From NCBI GenBank assembly GCA_018340805.1, contig JACMZG010001911.1:56727220-56791219 (forward strand): 64,000 nucleotides of DNA, in the 5' to 3' direction. Below the pieces are notes generated by a model. It searched no databases and was not told the origin of the DNA. It saw only the letters and a list, made by a program, of their open reading frames with translations. A program made the translations under genes and the position numbers. Positions 31,480 through 44,385 of this stretch are shown here, piece by piece; within the stretch, counting starts at the first letter, position 1, and each line of letters begins with the position of its first letter. Source of the stretch: Microvelia longipes. Its lineage: Eukaryota > Arthropoda > Insecta > Hemiptera > Veliidae.

Positions 31480-33204
31480 CTTCTGGGAATTGGAAGAGCC
31501 TCCAGTAGTTAAAGTGGAAAGCCCAGAAGACGTCAAGTGTGAAGAGTTGTTCAAAACCACTCATTATCGTCTGGATGATGGTAGGTATGTAGTACGTTTG
31601 CCCTTCAAGAAGATCGCCCCTACATTGCAAATTCTCGAGGCATGGCTCTACGCCGCCAGGAACATCTTGAAAACAAGCTTAGCAAGAACTCCGTGATAAA
31701 GGAGAAGTATCACGAGTTCATGCATGAATACCTTACCCTAGGACATATGGACCTCGCCAAAACTCCAGGGAAATATATTATACCGCATCATTGCGTAGTA
31801 AAACATTTGCCCGATCAGGATATCAAACTTCGAGCAGTTTTCGACGCTGCTGCTAGGACAGCTTCAGGTTCGCTTAACGACTTGCTATTGGTAGGGCCGA
31901 AGCTGCAGCCTAATCTCATCATAATACTTCTAAACTTTCGCGTCCACCCGTACGTCTTCACCGCGGATGCAGTCAAAATGTTTAGGCAAATCTTAATTCA
32001 CCCAGAAGATCGAGCATACCAACATATATTGTGGCGCTTCGATACTTCTAAGGCCATAGACGAGTACGAACTCAATACCGTCTCCTACGGACAGGCTCCA
32101 GCTCCTTATCTGGCGTTAAGAACTGTAAAGCAACTCGTAGCAGATGAAGGGCACGCGTATCCTCTAGCTGCTGCTGCGCTTAGTTACGACACATACGTAG
32201 ACGACATAGCGACCGGAGCTCCATCAGCGGACCAGGCTATTGAGCTGCTAAGGCAACTTATAGCTCTCATGGCTAAAGGAGGATTTTCTTTAAGTAAATG
32301 GGCTTCAAATGACCCACGGATTATCTCCGAATGCCATAGAGCGGACCCGAATGGCACCCGACCACCGGAAGAGTGTGTTCCACTTGAAGCTACCGGAGAA
32401 GAAAATCAAATTAAAATCCTAGGCATGCAGTGGGATCCACAACTCGATGTATTTTTCTACAATATTTCTCCTGCTAAAGAAACGTCTAGTAAGAGAGCTG
32501 TTTTGAGCGCTGTGGCTAAGATATTTGACCCACTAGGTTATCTGGGTCCTACAGTCATCATCGCTAAAATACTCGTACAAGATGCTTGGAAGGAGCAGCT
32601 TAATTGGGATGACGACTTTCCTCTAGCTATGAAAGAGCGGTGGTTAGCTTTTCTTCGAGATTTACCCGCTCTAGGAGAAATAAAAATACCTCGTTGGCAT
32701 GTTCCGGTAGATTGTTCTTCTTCTATCCTTATTTTCGCAGATGCATCTGAGAAGGCTTACTGCGCTGCAGCCTACTTGAGAACCATTTCTGACGCAGGAA
32801 CCCAGATGCATCTCATACTGGCTAAGACCAAATTGGCTCCGGTCAAATTCACTACCATACCGAGACTTGAACTTTGTGCTGCACTCCTTGCAGCTAAGCT
32901 TTGGGATAGCTTACACTTATATGTGAAAAAACTCCCATCTAAACCTGATTTACACTTCTTCTCTGACAGCATGATAGTGCTTTCTTGGCTCCGCACACCT
33001 TTCCATCTTCTTAAAACTTTTGTTGCCAATAGAGTTGTACAAATTCGTAGCCTTACTGTCACTGGCAAATGGCACCATGTATCATCTGAAGACAACCCCA
33101 GTGACTTGGGATCGCGTGGCATTTCTGCTCCTGATCTTAGAGACAGCATGTTGTGGTTTCATGGTCCTAGTTGGGCACTCGCGAACCTAAGGATTGGCCT
33201 CTAA
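31480..33204 (+). CDS. BEL/Pao reverse transcriptase and Pao RNase H region
   Basis: The part before 31,642 is in another frame (TTHYRLDDGRYVVRLPFK, the segment upstream of RT). From 31,642 the frame is open for 520 codons: RT with KLRAVFDAAA, FTADAVKMFRQI and the catalytic TYVDDI; then AVAKIFDPLGYLGP, and the Pao-type RNase H/peptidase A17 region with IPRLELCAALLAA and HVSSEDNPSDLGSRG. Catalytic residues look intact. It copies element RNA into DNA in cytoplasmic particles. Confidence 0.93.
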
Positions 33205-33229
33205 GGTCCTTAGTCCAGTCCCTCAGGTT

Positions 33230-34601
33230 CCTGAATTAAAATCAAAAGTAGACATGGCTACTGTTTTAGTTGTTACTAACGCTACAGACTCATCGTTCGT
33301 ACAATGGATGTCTAGTGGTCCAGTTTAACTAAGTTGATACGTAGCATTGCTTACGCTCTACGCTTCCTCGACATCTTAAGGAAAAGACGGCAGGATAACT
33401 CCGGTTACATCACCGTTCCAGAGATGCGTCAAGCCACAACAGTTGCTGTCAAGTGGATACAGAGTGCTTATTTCTTCAATCAGCGTATCCCAAATTCTAC
33501 CACTCCTATACCTAAAAGCCTTCAAAGCTTAAACCCTTTCATAGATCAGGCGGGTATTTTATTGGTAGGCGGACGCCTTAAAAATTCTGATGTGTCTTGG
33601 GAGACTCAGCACCCGATGCTACTTCCAGCCAAGACACATTTTACTCAGCTCCTTCTATCTCATTATCATCAAATTTATTTGCATCCTGGTTCATCACTTC
33701 TATTAGCCATCGTTCGAGCAAAATTTTGGATTACAGGTGCTCGCAATGCCGTTCGTGAGCTGTCTAAAAACTGCGTCACCTGTAGAAAATTTGATGCGCC
33801 TACGTGTAAACCAATTATGGGTAATCTTCCTGCTTCCCGTGTACGTGAAAGATTCGCTTTTTTGCACGTCGGTGTCGACTTCGCCGGACCATTCATTATA
33901 AAAGAGATTCAATGCGAAGAAAGGCAAATACGTCTAAGGCATACTTGTGTCTATTTATATGCCTTAGCACGAAAGCTCTTCACTTAGAGGTAGTTTCATC
34001 TTTGAATACTCCTGCTTTCATGGCTTCACTTAAACGTTTCATCGGTCGCCGTGGTAAGCCCGAGCAAATATATTCGGATAACGGCACCAATTTTGTTGGC
34101 GCTGCCAACAAACTGCAAGATCTTTATAGCTGGTTAGCTCAACAAGCTACTAAAGATGAAATCTATAAGTTTGCTTTAGATAGTGAAATCATTTGGAACT
34201 TTAATCCTCCTCACGCGCCCTCGTTTGGAGGTGTGTGGGAAGCAGGAGTTAAATCTGTTAAGCGCTTAATGCGAACAGTTTATGGTGATGCTGTCTTCAC
34301 TTTCGAAGAACTTACGACGTTGATGGTTGACATAGAAGCTGCGCTGAATTCCCGACCATTATGCCCTATGTCAAATGACGCTAACGACCTAGGCATTCTT
34401 AGTCCGGGACATTTCCTCATAGGACGACAACCCACCGCCGTTCCTCAGCCTTCACTTCTTGATATAAGTGAAAATCGTCTCACGCGATGGGAATTAGTTG
34501 AACAAAAGCTCCAACATTTCTGGCGCCGTTGGCGCTCTGAATATTTAACTCGCTCCAAGAACGCGCTAAATGGAGAGCTACTAACTACAACATTAAAGTA
34601 G
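33230..34601 (+). CDS. BEL/Pao integrase, two frames
   Basis: A stop and shift near 33,205-33,260 separates it from RT. The frame 33,334-33,987 has the N-terminal zinc-binding HHCC domain (HYHQIYLHPG; CVTCRKF) and the first catalytic Asp in VGVDFAGPF. The frame changes near 33,925, and 33,912-34,601 carries YSDNGTNFVGA (second Asp) and FGGVWEAGVKSVK (Glu), then ALNSRPL. All three D,D,E residues are present but in two frames. Confidence 0.92.
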
Positions 34602-34860
34602 GAGACTTAGTCTTACTTCGCGACAACAGCCCTTGTAAGCAGTGGCCTGTTGGCCGCGTTATTAATTCTTTTCCAGGTAACGACGGCGTGTGCGAGTTGT
34701 TGACCTACAATTACCTTTTTCTAGCAAACCGCTCCGTCGAGCTGTCAACAAGTTAGTGTTGCTACTATCGCCTCAACAGGATTCTAACTTTACCGATTGT
34801 GACAAATCTCAACCTGCATCATCAGCATCGTTGAAAAATTCTCCTAATTAGTGAATTTTT
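34560..34860 (+). pseudogene. BEL/Pao DUF5641 tail, frameshifted
   Basis: After a further shift near 34,565 the reading gives NIKVGDLVLLRDNSPCKQWP and VGRVI, the C-terminal chromodomain-like DUF5641 of BEL integrases. Further stops follow. No separate env-like gene is found before the LTR. Confidence 0.8.
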
Positions 34861-34871
34861 GGTAGGCGGAA
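34861..34871 (+). other. Polypurine tract
   Basis: GGTAGGCGGAA immediately before the TG of the 3' LTR, in the position and form usual for BEL/Pao elements; primes plus-strand synthesis. Confidence 0.8.
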
Positions 34872-36446
34872 TGTTTGGACATGGGTCTCCTTCTCCACCC
34901 CACTTCCTTTCATTTCCCTATCCTTTGTAAATAGTTGTTATTTATCTATACTTTATTATTTATATGTTTACTGTATATCCTTTATGATTTAGAGTACTTA
35001 CGTTGTTTTTCATATATATTTTAAGTTTAATAACGTCGTGGACTTTCCTGTAAACAGGCAATAAGTGATCCACTTTTGTATCATAATATTATCGCGCACT
35101 AACACTTAGTTTTAAGTTTTCTTCGTTCGCCATCTCACTACACTGCTTCAACATCGCCCATCTCATCATAATACGTTAAATCTAATTGATTTCCACTAAA
35201 AGAATCAGGGAAAACAGGCTGCTGAGCCGTGCATAACCTGCCGCCATGTTTACTTGAGGTTACATTTTGAAACCTTCCTTCTGTAACTCGTCTTGCATGG
35301 AAATCCATCAGATTAAGCCGCTGGAGAAGTTCGTTGGATATAATATATAATTTACAAATATCTGCATTCACTTCGGGAATAATTTAGGCATAATATTATT
35401 CCTTATACTTGATCAATAATTGTCAAGTCTTTATATAGCTATAAAGCAGTATGCTAATCAGTATCGCCGTTTAGAGACAACCGCTTTGTTCCATTATCAA
35501 TTGAACCTAAAAGTAACGGTTTTCGCCGTCTTGCGATGAGTGGAGAGAAAAACCTGGTTGTAGTGAAAGGGTTAACCCAACCGTAATTTAAAATATAACT
35601 TTACTAAAGTAATTAGTAAGTTCTTGTGTTCGAGATCGCGGCCTTTTGGGCTCTTTTTTCAAGTGGACGTGTTGGTGATATCAATAACAGCGTTAATTTG
35701 GACTATGTTGCTTTCATCTGTGCTGCCGACCTATGCAGCATGCTTTCACTGTCTGTAATTACTTCAATTTTTATATTTCATCTTCCTACTAGTCTTCCGC
35801 GTCTTCTTTAGTTTTAGTTACTAACTCCTTAGTCTATAGAATTATTTTTTATGTTTAATTTATTATTACTTTCCTGACTTCGAATATGCTGCCAGTGAGA
35901 ATATATGTCGATTGTTAAATGCTATATTTTTGTTCCGTATTTATTTTGTCTACTATTTTATTATTATTTCTCAGTTTTATTTACTTTTTTCGTAAGTAGC
36001 TTTAGCCAATTAATCTTACTTTTATATTTATTGAGTGACATATATAGTGTCCCTTCTGCCGGCATATTCGAAGCCACTTGGTCAAGTTATTTATTAAGCT
36101 CGCTATTTATTAAGTTATTATTATTAAGCTCTATTATTGCCTGCTTTATTTATTGCTTAGATTTATTAATTTACTGGTGTATTCATTTATTTTGCGTTAC
36201 TTTAACCTGAGTTTTTTTATGCTTATCTGTTTTGATACTTTATAAGTTGTATCAAGTCCGTAAGTACTTAATGCTTAAACTTTATCTAGTCACTTTCCTT
36301 ACCTTATCTTATTGTTTGCTAATTATTTACTAAAATACAGTCCTTTTTTCCTTATCTCATCTTTTACTTTTGTTTTACCTTCTATTCAGCTAGTTTCAGC
36401 GTCAGGAACTTATTTTTAAGTTGATTATCCCCGCTGGGCTTGCACA
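34872..36446 (+). repeat. BEL/Pao 3' LTR
   Basis: Copy of 26,966-28,539, TG...CA, 1,575 bases. Differences include CATTTCCCTATCC for CATTGCCCATCC and several substitutions around 35,660 and 35,985. Frames such as 35,905-36,210 and 28,000-28,299 are the same non-coding LTR stretch in both copies. Confidence 0.95.
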
Positions 36447-37280
36447 CACGTATCAGTTTAATTGACAGCATTTTTGTAGAATTGATTAAGAAATTGTTAA
36501 AATAATCAGTCCAATAAATAATTTTGAAGCAAAAGAAAATTGTGAGGCCTTAATTTAAGTCGATTCTTATATTAGATCGTTTCTTAATATAAGCTTATAA
36601 ATCATATTCTGGAAACTAATTTTGATTCAACTCGCTTAATAAAACGCATTTACGATACTTCGGATATCTCAATTACAAACCAAATTTCGGTTTTGAAATT
36701 TTTATAAGGTAAAAACCCTCGGTTGAGTTTGTTGAATGAGTTTGTTGAAACTTTAGAAAAAGTTTTATGCCGCTTAAAAAAGTCAGTGAGAACAACTCAA
36801 TCCTATAACAGTTTTACAGATTATCGATTTTACACTTATAAACCAGGATCCTGTATAATGATATAAAATCATTGAATAATAGGAGATTAATAAACTAACT
36901 GTTAAATGAGATTTTATTGCCGTAGAAATTTGTTTATTGACGAGCTAAGCGAATCAATGATTAACTTCCAAAACAATAAAGTCCCTTAACAGCCATGACG
37001 CATGTACTATTTTTAACAAAATTTCATAAAAAATAAATGAATAAATAATCTTTACAGACAAACAGATAAATAATACATACATAAGAGACTCAATCATGTA
37101 TTTAAACCCGCAATTCAAGTATTAAATAGAATGATTAAACATGGGTCACTTATATCTAATTATCAGTAAGATAATTAGATAAGTACTCTAGTACTTCATC
37201 AGTATAATATATATTCTATTACTTTGATACTACATAACAAACATTTAAATTTTAAACATTTAAAATTTACTTAGAAATTT
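36447..37280. other. AT-rich DNA, no gene seen
   Basis: Right flank of the BEL element, not satellite. No exon-like segments and no DCAF11 or MRPS14 homology seen. Confidence 0.5.
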
Positions 37281-37284
37281 TCGC

Positions 37285-38060
37285 TGAGTCATTATTGCAG
37301 GTTAATGACGTCATTAAAAAAATATTTTCCGAAGAGCACAACTACAACGGAAAACTGATTTTTGTACAAATTTTCAACTCTTACAAAAATACACTGGGCG
37401 CTACGATGATAACAGACACACACCATATATACAGACTGACATTACGAAAACCACTCAGGAGCCCTTAAAAACGCCTGAAACGGATAATTCCGGTATCGGA
37501 TTTTTTTGCAAACACAATACTTTTCCTATATACCTACGGTATATATGAGGAAAAGTAAAAAATATTACCTTATAATATAACCCTAAATTATCGATTTTTT
37601 ACAACATTTGTTGTAAAAAATGTGCGGAAAACAGTATTATAACCTTAATTCACTCTTGGAGGAGGTTTCAATGAGGTTACACGGATCCCCTGATAGTCTT
37701 AAAATGATGTTGCATGCCTCTAAATCTGAGCTATGCCCCCTCTAGTAATATATCTCTATGGTGTTTTATGATGTTGCGAAATTTTGCTGAGTCATTAATG
37801 ACAGTTAATGACGTCATAGAAATATTCTTTGGATAGATAAAAAATTGATTTTCCGGATGGCGCACTGAGACCCGATGAGAGTTTCAACTCTCTAGCATAA
37901 AACGCAAGGAGCTATGATGATAACAGACAGATACAGACAGGCAACTTTGTAAAAACCACTCAAGAGGTCTTAAAACCACCTGGAACGGATAATTTAGGTG
38001 AAATCTCGGTTTTGGATTCTTAGTACAAGCATAATAATAAAAAATAATTTTTTGCATTTT
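37285..38060 (+). repeat. Two family A copies in tandem, plus window-start repeat
   Basis: Copy one (37,285-37,580) and copy two (37,785-38,060) share GTTAATGACGTCAT, GAGCTACGATGATAACAGAC, AAACCACTC and CGGATAAT. Between them lies a reverse copy of the repeat at 100-230. Copy one ends in the perfect form of the palindrome ACTTTTCCTATATACCTACG and its inverse. Confidence 0.75.
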
Positions 38061-38094
38061 AGTAAATCTCTCAATGTTAATTAAATGGTACATA

Positions 38095-38530
38095 AAATAA
38101 TTAAAAATGTCTAAATCGGGGGGGGGAGAGGGGTTTTAGAGAAAAATGTTTAAGAATAAAATATGTTTATTTTACCCCTTAGAGTTAAAAATCTTATTAG
38201 TTCACTTTAAAAAAATATTTTGTCAAAATAACACATTATTTCCAGTGTTTGCAACTTTTAGCAACAATAGCTCACATTTTTTACTATTGAATGTATGATG
38301 AAGTTTGGTTTTCTTAAAAGGCAATAATAAGAGAAGTTTTTTCCGTTCTTGGCTAAACGTTTGCTCATCTTTTACTTCCTCTAATGCCGTACACTAAAAA
38401 TTCATAAAATTCAAATTTTGCAAAAAATCAATTTTTATTAAATTTTTGGAAAGTAGTTCTAAATATTTGACATAGTTAATAATTTGTCCTATAAGACATT
38501 TACTCAGCTTTCCATCGAGACTAATTAAGG
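38095..38530 (+). repeat. Truncated copy of the 9,275-10,791 foldback
   Basis: Matches the right half of that element (TTTACTTCCTCTAATGCC, TTTGTCCTATAAG, TTTACTCAGCTTTC). It stops at about 38,525 without the terminal GTGTTTCATAT. Starts next to a G7 run. Confidence 0.7.
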
Positions 38531-38995
38531 AGGTTAATCTGACTTGTTAAAATAGGGAATTTAGTGGTGTTTCTTCTCATTGCTCTTGAAGGAATCTGAG
38601 TTTAGGCTATATCAGGTTATTTTTTCGTAAAAATAAACATAGTTTACATTAAAAATTAGCTGCAAGTACAAGTTAAATGAATCAAATGCAAATGAGGCAA
38701 ATAAAAACGAAGGAAATTAAAAAGGATTAGGGGATTAAGGGTTCAAGGCATGAAGCAAATGACAAAAACTAACAAGATACGATCTGTGAGCATGGATGCC
38801 GTAACACTTTCGATTAGAATCTGACACTTATTTTATCAGAATTTTATTACTTTTTAACTTGCTTAATTCAATCATAGAGATATTGTTACTAGAGGGGCCC
38901 TATATGTTTTATTGAAACATCGAAAAAGTAACCTGACCACCTTCGTTTATAAATCTAATCAAATAATCAGTACAAAATTACAGTAAGTTAAATAC

Positions 38996-40110
38996 ACGGA
39001 GAAAAATCTAGTGTAAAAGTAACGCGTTAACGTTTTGGTGCTACACGCTTCATGTGTTAATATATGAATAACACTAATAGTGTTAAGCGAAGAAAAGCTA
39101 GTGTTAATATTTTGCCGTGTTGCGTTAACACTGTTAGTGTGGGGACAAACCTATTAGTGTAGGGGTTAGCGCAACCCGAAGGCTCAACCCTAAGGCTGAC
39201 AACTCTAATAGTGTTAAAAATTTGCCTTTAAATTCAAGTTTACCCTAATTTTTAATCCTAGGAAGTGTTCTTATAACCCTATTTATGACTTACCCTAGCG
39301 TTAAGGATTACCTTAACACTTAAGGCGCGCGTGTTATCTCAACCTCAGACCCCAAAATTAGTGTTAAACGGACTATAAGCCCAAATAAGGCAGGTAACAA
39401 CACCTGTTAGTGTTAAATATACTCCAGTAAGTGTTTAATGGGCATTACAGCTAGTGTTAATTGTACTTGAGTAGCTCTTTAATGTGCTTATTACGCCTAA
39501 TTTAGTGTTACAATTGCTCTTATAAGAGTCAACAGGGACTTACTGCTAGTGTTCCCTGTACTTTAATCGCACATTTGTAGTGCCTATTAAGCCTAGTGGC
39601 GTTGGCATAACACTTACTTAGAGTAACATTATACAGATAGAAGGATTGTTGCAACACGAAGGAGTGTCGTAAATACCAGCAGTGGGGTCCATTGAAACTG
39701 TTCATTAGAGTTGATGTTACTCTAGCCCCATTGAGTGTAACACTAATAGAGTTAAATAATACTTCGCATAAGCTCATTGCGAGTTTAACTAACACTTGCT
39801 AGGTTTAAGTGTGGTGTAACATCGAGTTGATATTACTCTTACTCTAGTTATGTGAACCCCTACAGGGTAACACATACACTACTTCTAAGCTTTGAGTGAC
39901 CTTGCCTAAGGTTGAAATTACCCTTACTCAGGGTATTGAATACCCTTAAAGGGTAACACATACTCTACTAGCAGGGTATGAATGACCCTGCCTAGTGCTG
40001 GCTTTACCTTTCATAGGTTTCAATTTAAATTACAACTAGTGTCGGCCTGATCCTGGCTCTTGTGGATCAACCCTTGCTAGGCGTGAGCGTACTCTGTACT
40101 GTAACCCTAC
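38996..40110. repeat. Left subterminal GTGTTA repeat region
   Basis: More than twenty GTGTTA/TAGTGTTA or TAACAC words in both orientations, at irregular spacing, in sequence otherwise richer in GC than the surroundings. It has the layout of a transposase-binding subterminal region. The frame at 39,529-39,795 is not a gene. Confidence 0.8.
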
Positions 40111-40559
40111 GGCTAGTCGTTCTTACCCCAGACTAGGTTTGTATAAGCCCTTGATTAGGGCTCTATTGATCCTTCTTGGTTTTGGTTGTTCACTCCAATT
40201 AGGGATTACTTCTACTCCCAAATTGGATTGATACAGCCCGGAAAAGCTGTCTCCATTTGGCATTGCTTCCCGTTTCTCAGGAGCCCTTCCATATACTCTT
40301 TTCATTCATATTGGTATACCAATAGTGAAACCAATAAGAACTGTACAGTATTTTACAAAGGACCCTGAGAAAAGCGAAGCAGTGTATATGGAGAAATTGG
40401 AATGAGGAGAAAGAGGATATTTTAAAAAGAACTATAATTAATAATATAATAAATAATTTTATTAATGTTAAAAATACATTAGTAGATGTCACAATTATTA
40501 TACAACAATATACATATATACATAATTATTTGTTACATACAGAATATTCATTAATATTT

Positions 40560-40800
40560 ACAAAGACATTCAATGAAGTTGAATTGGTGAAAGAGGATAG
40601 GGAACTATCCTCTTTCACCAATTTAACTATTTATTTTTCAATTCATCTCAATTTCTTTTTTAAGTTCTTTAAAAAGAGTATTTTAAGATACATTAGTAAA
40701 TGTCACAAAATACATAATTATTTGTTACATATACAGAATATACATTAATATTTACTAAGACATTCAATGAAGTTGAATGTCTTAGTTTTAGTTTCAATGA
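40560..40800. repeat. Local inverted and direct repeats downstream of the transposase gene
   Basis: TTGGTGAAAGAGGATAG at 40,584 is directly followed by its inverse CTATCCTCTTTCACCAA, a ~17-bp-stem hairpin. CATTCAATGAAGTTGAAT occurs at 40,568 and again at 40,762. The first could act as a transcript end for the minus-strand gene or be a remnant of a small insertion. Confidence 0.7.
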
Positions 40801-40872
40801 AGGTTTTAGTTCTACAAAATATTTAATTAAAATGATTAAATATTTTGTTGATATAAAGTAATAAAAACTTTA

Positions 40873-43311
40873 TGCTGAGGTTATGTAGTAGTTACCATCA
40901 TTGGCATGGGTAACATTAACAGGGCGACATTGGGAATCACTGGTCAGAACGTATGTGCAACTATTATCTTCACAAGTGACTTCATATGCGTCAAAATGAC
41001 TGTAGAAGCAAATATTCTTGTACTTTTTCACTATGAAGCAAATACGTTCATCAATAGTAACAGTGATATGCATATTTTGGAAAATTGTGGTTCACCCTCA
41101 ATGTAACCAACAATAATTGGTTGCCCAATTTTAAATCTTGTACCTTTCATTTCAGCCCATGAATAACTTTTTATGGGGCTTTGAAGGACTACATCAATGT
41201 TGGTGGGTATTTCACTTGATTTTAAATCATTTTTGGATGGACCTAATTGTAAAGTGCCAGGATTATTTATCCCATAGCTACATGTTATTTTATGAACCTG
41301 TTGCAATTGGCATTTATTAGCTAAGCTAAGAGGTACATTTCTGCGATTTGATATAGCAGTTGCGTATCTCTTTAACTGCTTGTGCTTCCCTTCAAATCGC
41401 ATACTCCAGATTTGTTTGAAGGGGCCCATAAGTTCAATAATGTTGGGGTAATGAATTAGGAGATGGTGTTTGGGTTTAAGAGGAGTTTTGAATAGGTCTA
41501 AATATTGAGAGTGGTGGGACCTGATTAGATCCTTTAAATAATTTGAGCTACCAGGACAAAACGAGTCAGACAGAACAAACATGACTAGCTTCCTCAAAGT
41601 TAAGTAAAAAAGCCAGACATTGTCATTCTCGGGAATCAAGTCACCGATTATTAAAGTAAAATATATAACAAAGGCATACATTTCAGAGGCTGACATGATA
41701 ATTGCCCCCTTCTTCAGGTGTTGTAACTTAATAGCAGGGGGGGCTCGGTCACTATCAACCCCAAAGTTGAAAAAATGTAATCGGTTGTTGAGAGTTTTGA
41801 GTGTGAACAATTTGACTGAAATGAAATGGCCAACAATTTGGCTCATTTCATATCTACACACACCCTCTAATAAGTCATGCATGGCATCGACAGTATAATT
41901 TGTGTAACAGTGGAAACTTGGGACTTCATTCCATTCACAGTACTCTTTAACAAAGTTGTCATCTGACAATTCCTCACTGGTGGCCTCTTGAGTATAATCA
42001 CTCTCCCTGCGGAGCAATTGCTCATCCTCTTCAACCATGGCTTGAGATTGTGATTTCGAGGCCACACAAAATCGACAACATTGGTTAGCAGAGAAACTTT
42101 CTACATAACCTAGCATGGAATGAAGCCCCAAGTTATCACCGACAATTGCAATCAACATGAAATGAATAGTGCATTTCTCACCGGATGTGACTATTTCAAT
42201 GCCTCTAGATTCCAGTTGTTGCAACTCGGTTATAATGGGAGACAGGACAGAACGATTACCACAAGTGTACCGATCTTTAGTTTTGAAAATTGCAGTCACG
42301 TTAATGTATTCTAACTTTGAAAGTAGATACGAGGGCAGTGCAGGACATGTGTAGTATATGGCTCCCAACTTTTGGAAACCTGCGTGGCTACCTAGTGGGT
42401 TTAAACATTCAAAGTCATCGAAGTATACAATGAGAGGGTAAACCTCTTTGACCCCGTATCGTTCAGTAAATGTACTTAGCTTTTGCTTCCATAAATGCCC
42501 TTGCATCACAGAAACTTTTAATAACTCAAAATCTATTAAACTAGAGACATTCGACCGCAAAGCCTGCAATGTTCCTTGTGACTCAAGCAGTTGCTTCAAT
42601 GTACGAGCCATAGGTATGTGTTGAGCAGTTGTCGTGACAGGGTTAACACGAACAACACCATCTTCATCAACACGTTTTTCAAATGACCGACCAATGACAT
42701 ATGTTACGGGAGGTATGTACGCGAAGTACTTTTAAAGTACTTTAATCTCAAATAATGGGAAGATAAGAAATCGAAAGGATCGCTAAGGGCTTTTACTTTG
42801 GTCTGCATTTCTGGGTCAATCGAGTCATGAGTGGGCTTCGATTTAGCACATACACATCCTCGACCAGGGGAAGATAACCATTAGTAATAAATGTTGAAAA
42901 ATATTCAAGTACTTTGCCAACAATGTTGTTGGGCAGTGACGGATCACTGTAAATAGAAGAGCACAAAGTTGCGGCAGCTTCTTTCATCTGACTTAGTGAG
43001 GACCCGAGAGATGAGATTGGGCCATCATCACTGACAAAAGCAGTATTATTCTCAAAGGGTGTTGGTACAATAATTTCGGTTGATGGCAGTTCGCTGTCAA
43101 CACTTTCCATCGAATGGTTATTGTAGCAAGCACTTAAGTGCCTTTTGAAAACAAAGAGGGACTGGAATGACCGATAACAATCCTGGGTTGGACATTTATA
43201 TGATTGAAAGCCTTTATTACTGTCATGTTCTAATTTCAAATGAGCAATAAAACAATTTAACGACCTAATTTTCCTACGACATAAGTTACACGAGTAAGCA
43301 ATGTTATCCAT
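40873..43311 (-). CDS. C2H2-finger transposase-like protein, three frameshifts
   Basis: Starts at ATG 43,311 (MDNIAYSCNLCRRKIRSL). Two N-terminal zinc fingers: CNLCRR...HLKLEH and CPTQDC...HLSAC. The body is open at 42,611-41,031 with FDDFECLNPLGSHAGFQKLG, DNLGLHSMLGYVESFSANQC, TVDAMHDLLEGVCRYEM, LKPKHHLLIHYPNI and WSMRFEGKHKQLKRY. The order DDFE-NPLG, MHDLLEG, GPF-WSMRFEGKHK recalls Tnp2-like RNase H-fold transposases, with plausible acidic residues, but homology was not computed. Frame changes near 42,795, near 42,720 and near 41,060; the C terminus runs to 40,873 (ICFIVKKYKN, HANDGNYYI). About 800 residues if intact. It probably catalyses excision of the 12.7-kb element. Confidence 0.75.
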
Positions 43312-43402
43312 GTAGGTTTAATAAATAGGTTGTTAAGATTTCAAGTGTTGAGTTATTAAAAGTTAAAAAAAAATGGAAAAATATTACTGAACACTGGTAT
43401 TT

Positions 43403-43924
43403 TTAAAAAGATTTACCATCCCAGTAACTGGCGGAAAGAAGGCTATCCTCATCAATATCGTATAGATATTTCTGCATAAATGTCCAAATCAGCTTACTGG
43501 CGTCAGGATAGTGGCATTGAAGGGCAAAAAATGATTTGAAGGTTATATCCACTGCCTTCAAAACATCATTAAATGAGTACAACGTCTCGTCTATGATCAC
43601 ATAAGCTGCCTTGAAAGGTGCGGGGTACTTTCCTTGTACAATGATGTAAGGTTGGACTGTTGTCTTGTTTGCCTTGGCATGGGCAATTGTGGCATCCCTT
43701 TTTGCCTGTAGATCCGCAGCTGTCTGTGAAACATAAAGAAGCTAACATTAGAACTAACAACCGTGACATAATCTCTCATATTGCTAATAGTGCCTTGCAA
43801 TGACAGAAATATTGCCTCTCATTTTAAAGAACTGTCAAATTGTAAGCTTCAAATGACATGTAATAATAATTAGAAATTAATTGTAAAGAATTATAATTAA
43901 TTTGTTATATGTAAATTAATAAAT

Positions 43925-44006
<82 letters not shown>

Positions 44007-44319
44007 CATTATAACATTATAACAGTTATATAACAATTACCTCAATTATAGTTATGAGTGAGTCCTGGCTTTCTGAAATCGAGAACTTAGTTTTCTTATT
44101 CAACTTTTTACCCCTGCCTGGCGGGAGGATTGCCGGCAATAGCCTAATAGCTGCACACACCCGATGGTCTGAAAACGAAAAAACAACATTGTCAAGGAAT
44201 GCATAGGCCCATAATTTCTTTATCAGGCAGAAACAAATATATATACATATACACTAGCCGTTTGCTGTAATTGGAAAATCTAGATATTTCATATGAGCCC
44301 TATATTAATCTGTAGGACT

Positions 44320-44385
<66 letters not shown>

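Larger units (their letters stand above)
26966..36446 (+). mobile_element. BEL/Pao LTR retrotransposon
   Basis: A complete element of about 9.5 kb: 5' LTR, tRNA-Tyr-type primer site, ~1-kb leader with six repeated hairpins, gag-protease-RT-RNase H-integrase coding region, purine-rich GGTAGGCGGAA tract, 3' LTR. The domain order and the Pao-type RT with YVDD place it in BEL/Pao. No env-like frame lies between the coding region and the 3' LTR. The LTRs are about 98% alike by eye, so insertion is recent, yet the coding region is split into at least seven frames. No target-site duplication is visible (AACAG left, CACGT right). Confidence 0.95.

Noticed and set aside
34800..34871. Search for an env-like gene in the BEL element
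   Set aside because: No room and no signal or membrane segments between the integrase tail and the 3' LTR.
41138..42354. Plus-strand frames opposite the transposase
   Set aside because: Shadows of the minus-strand gene; they have no own motifs.
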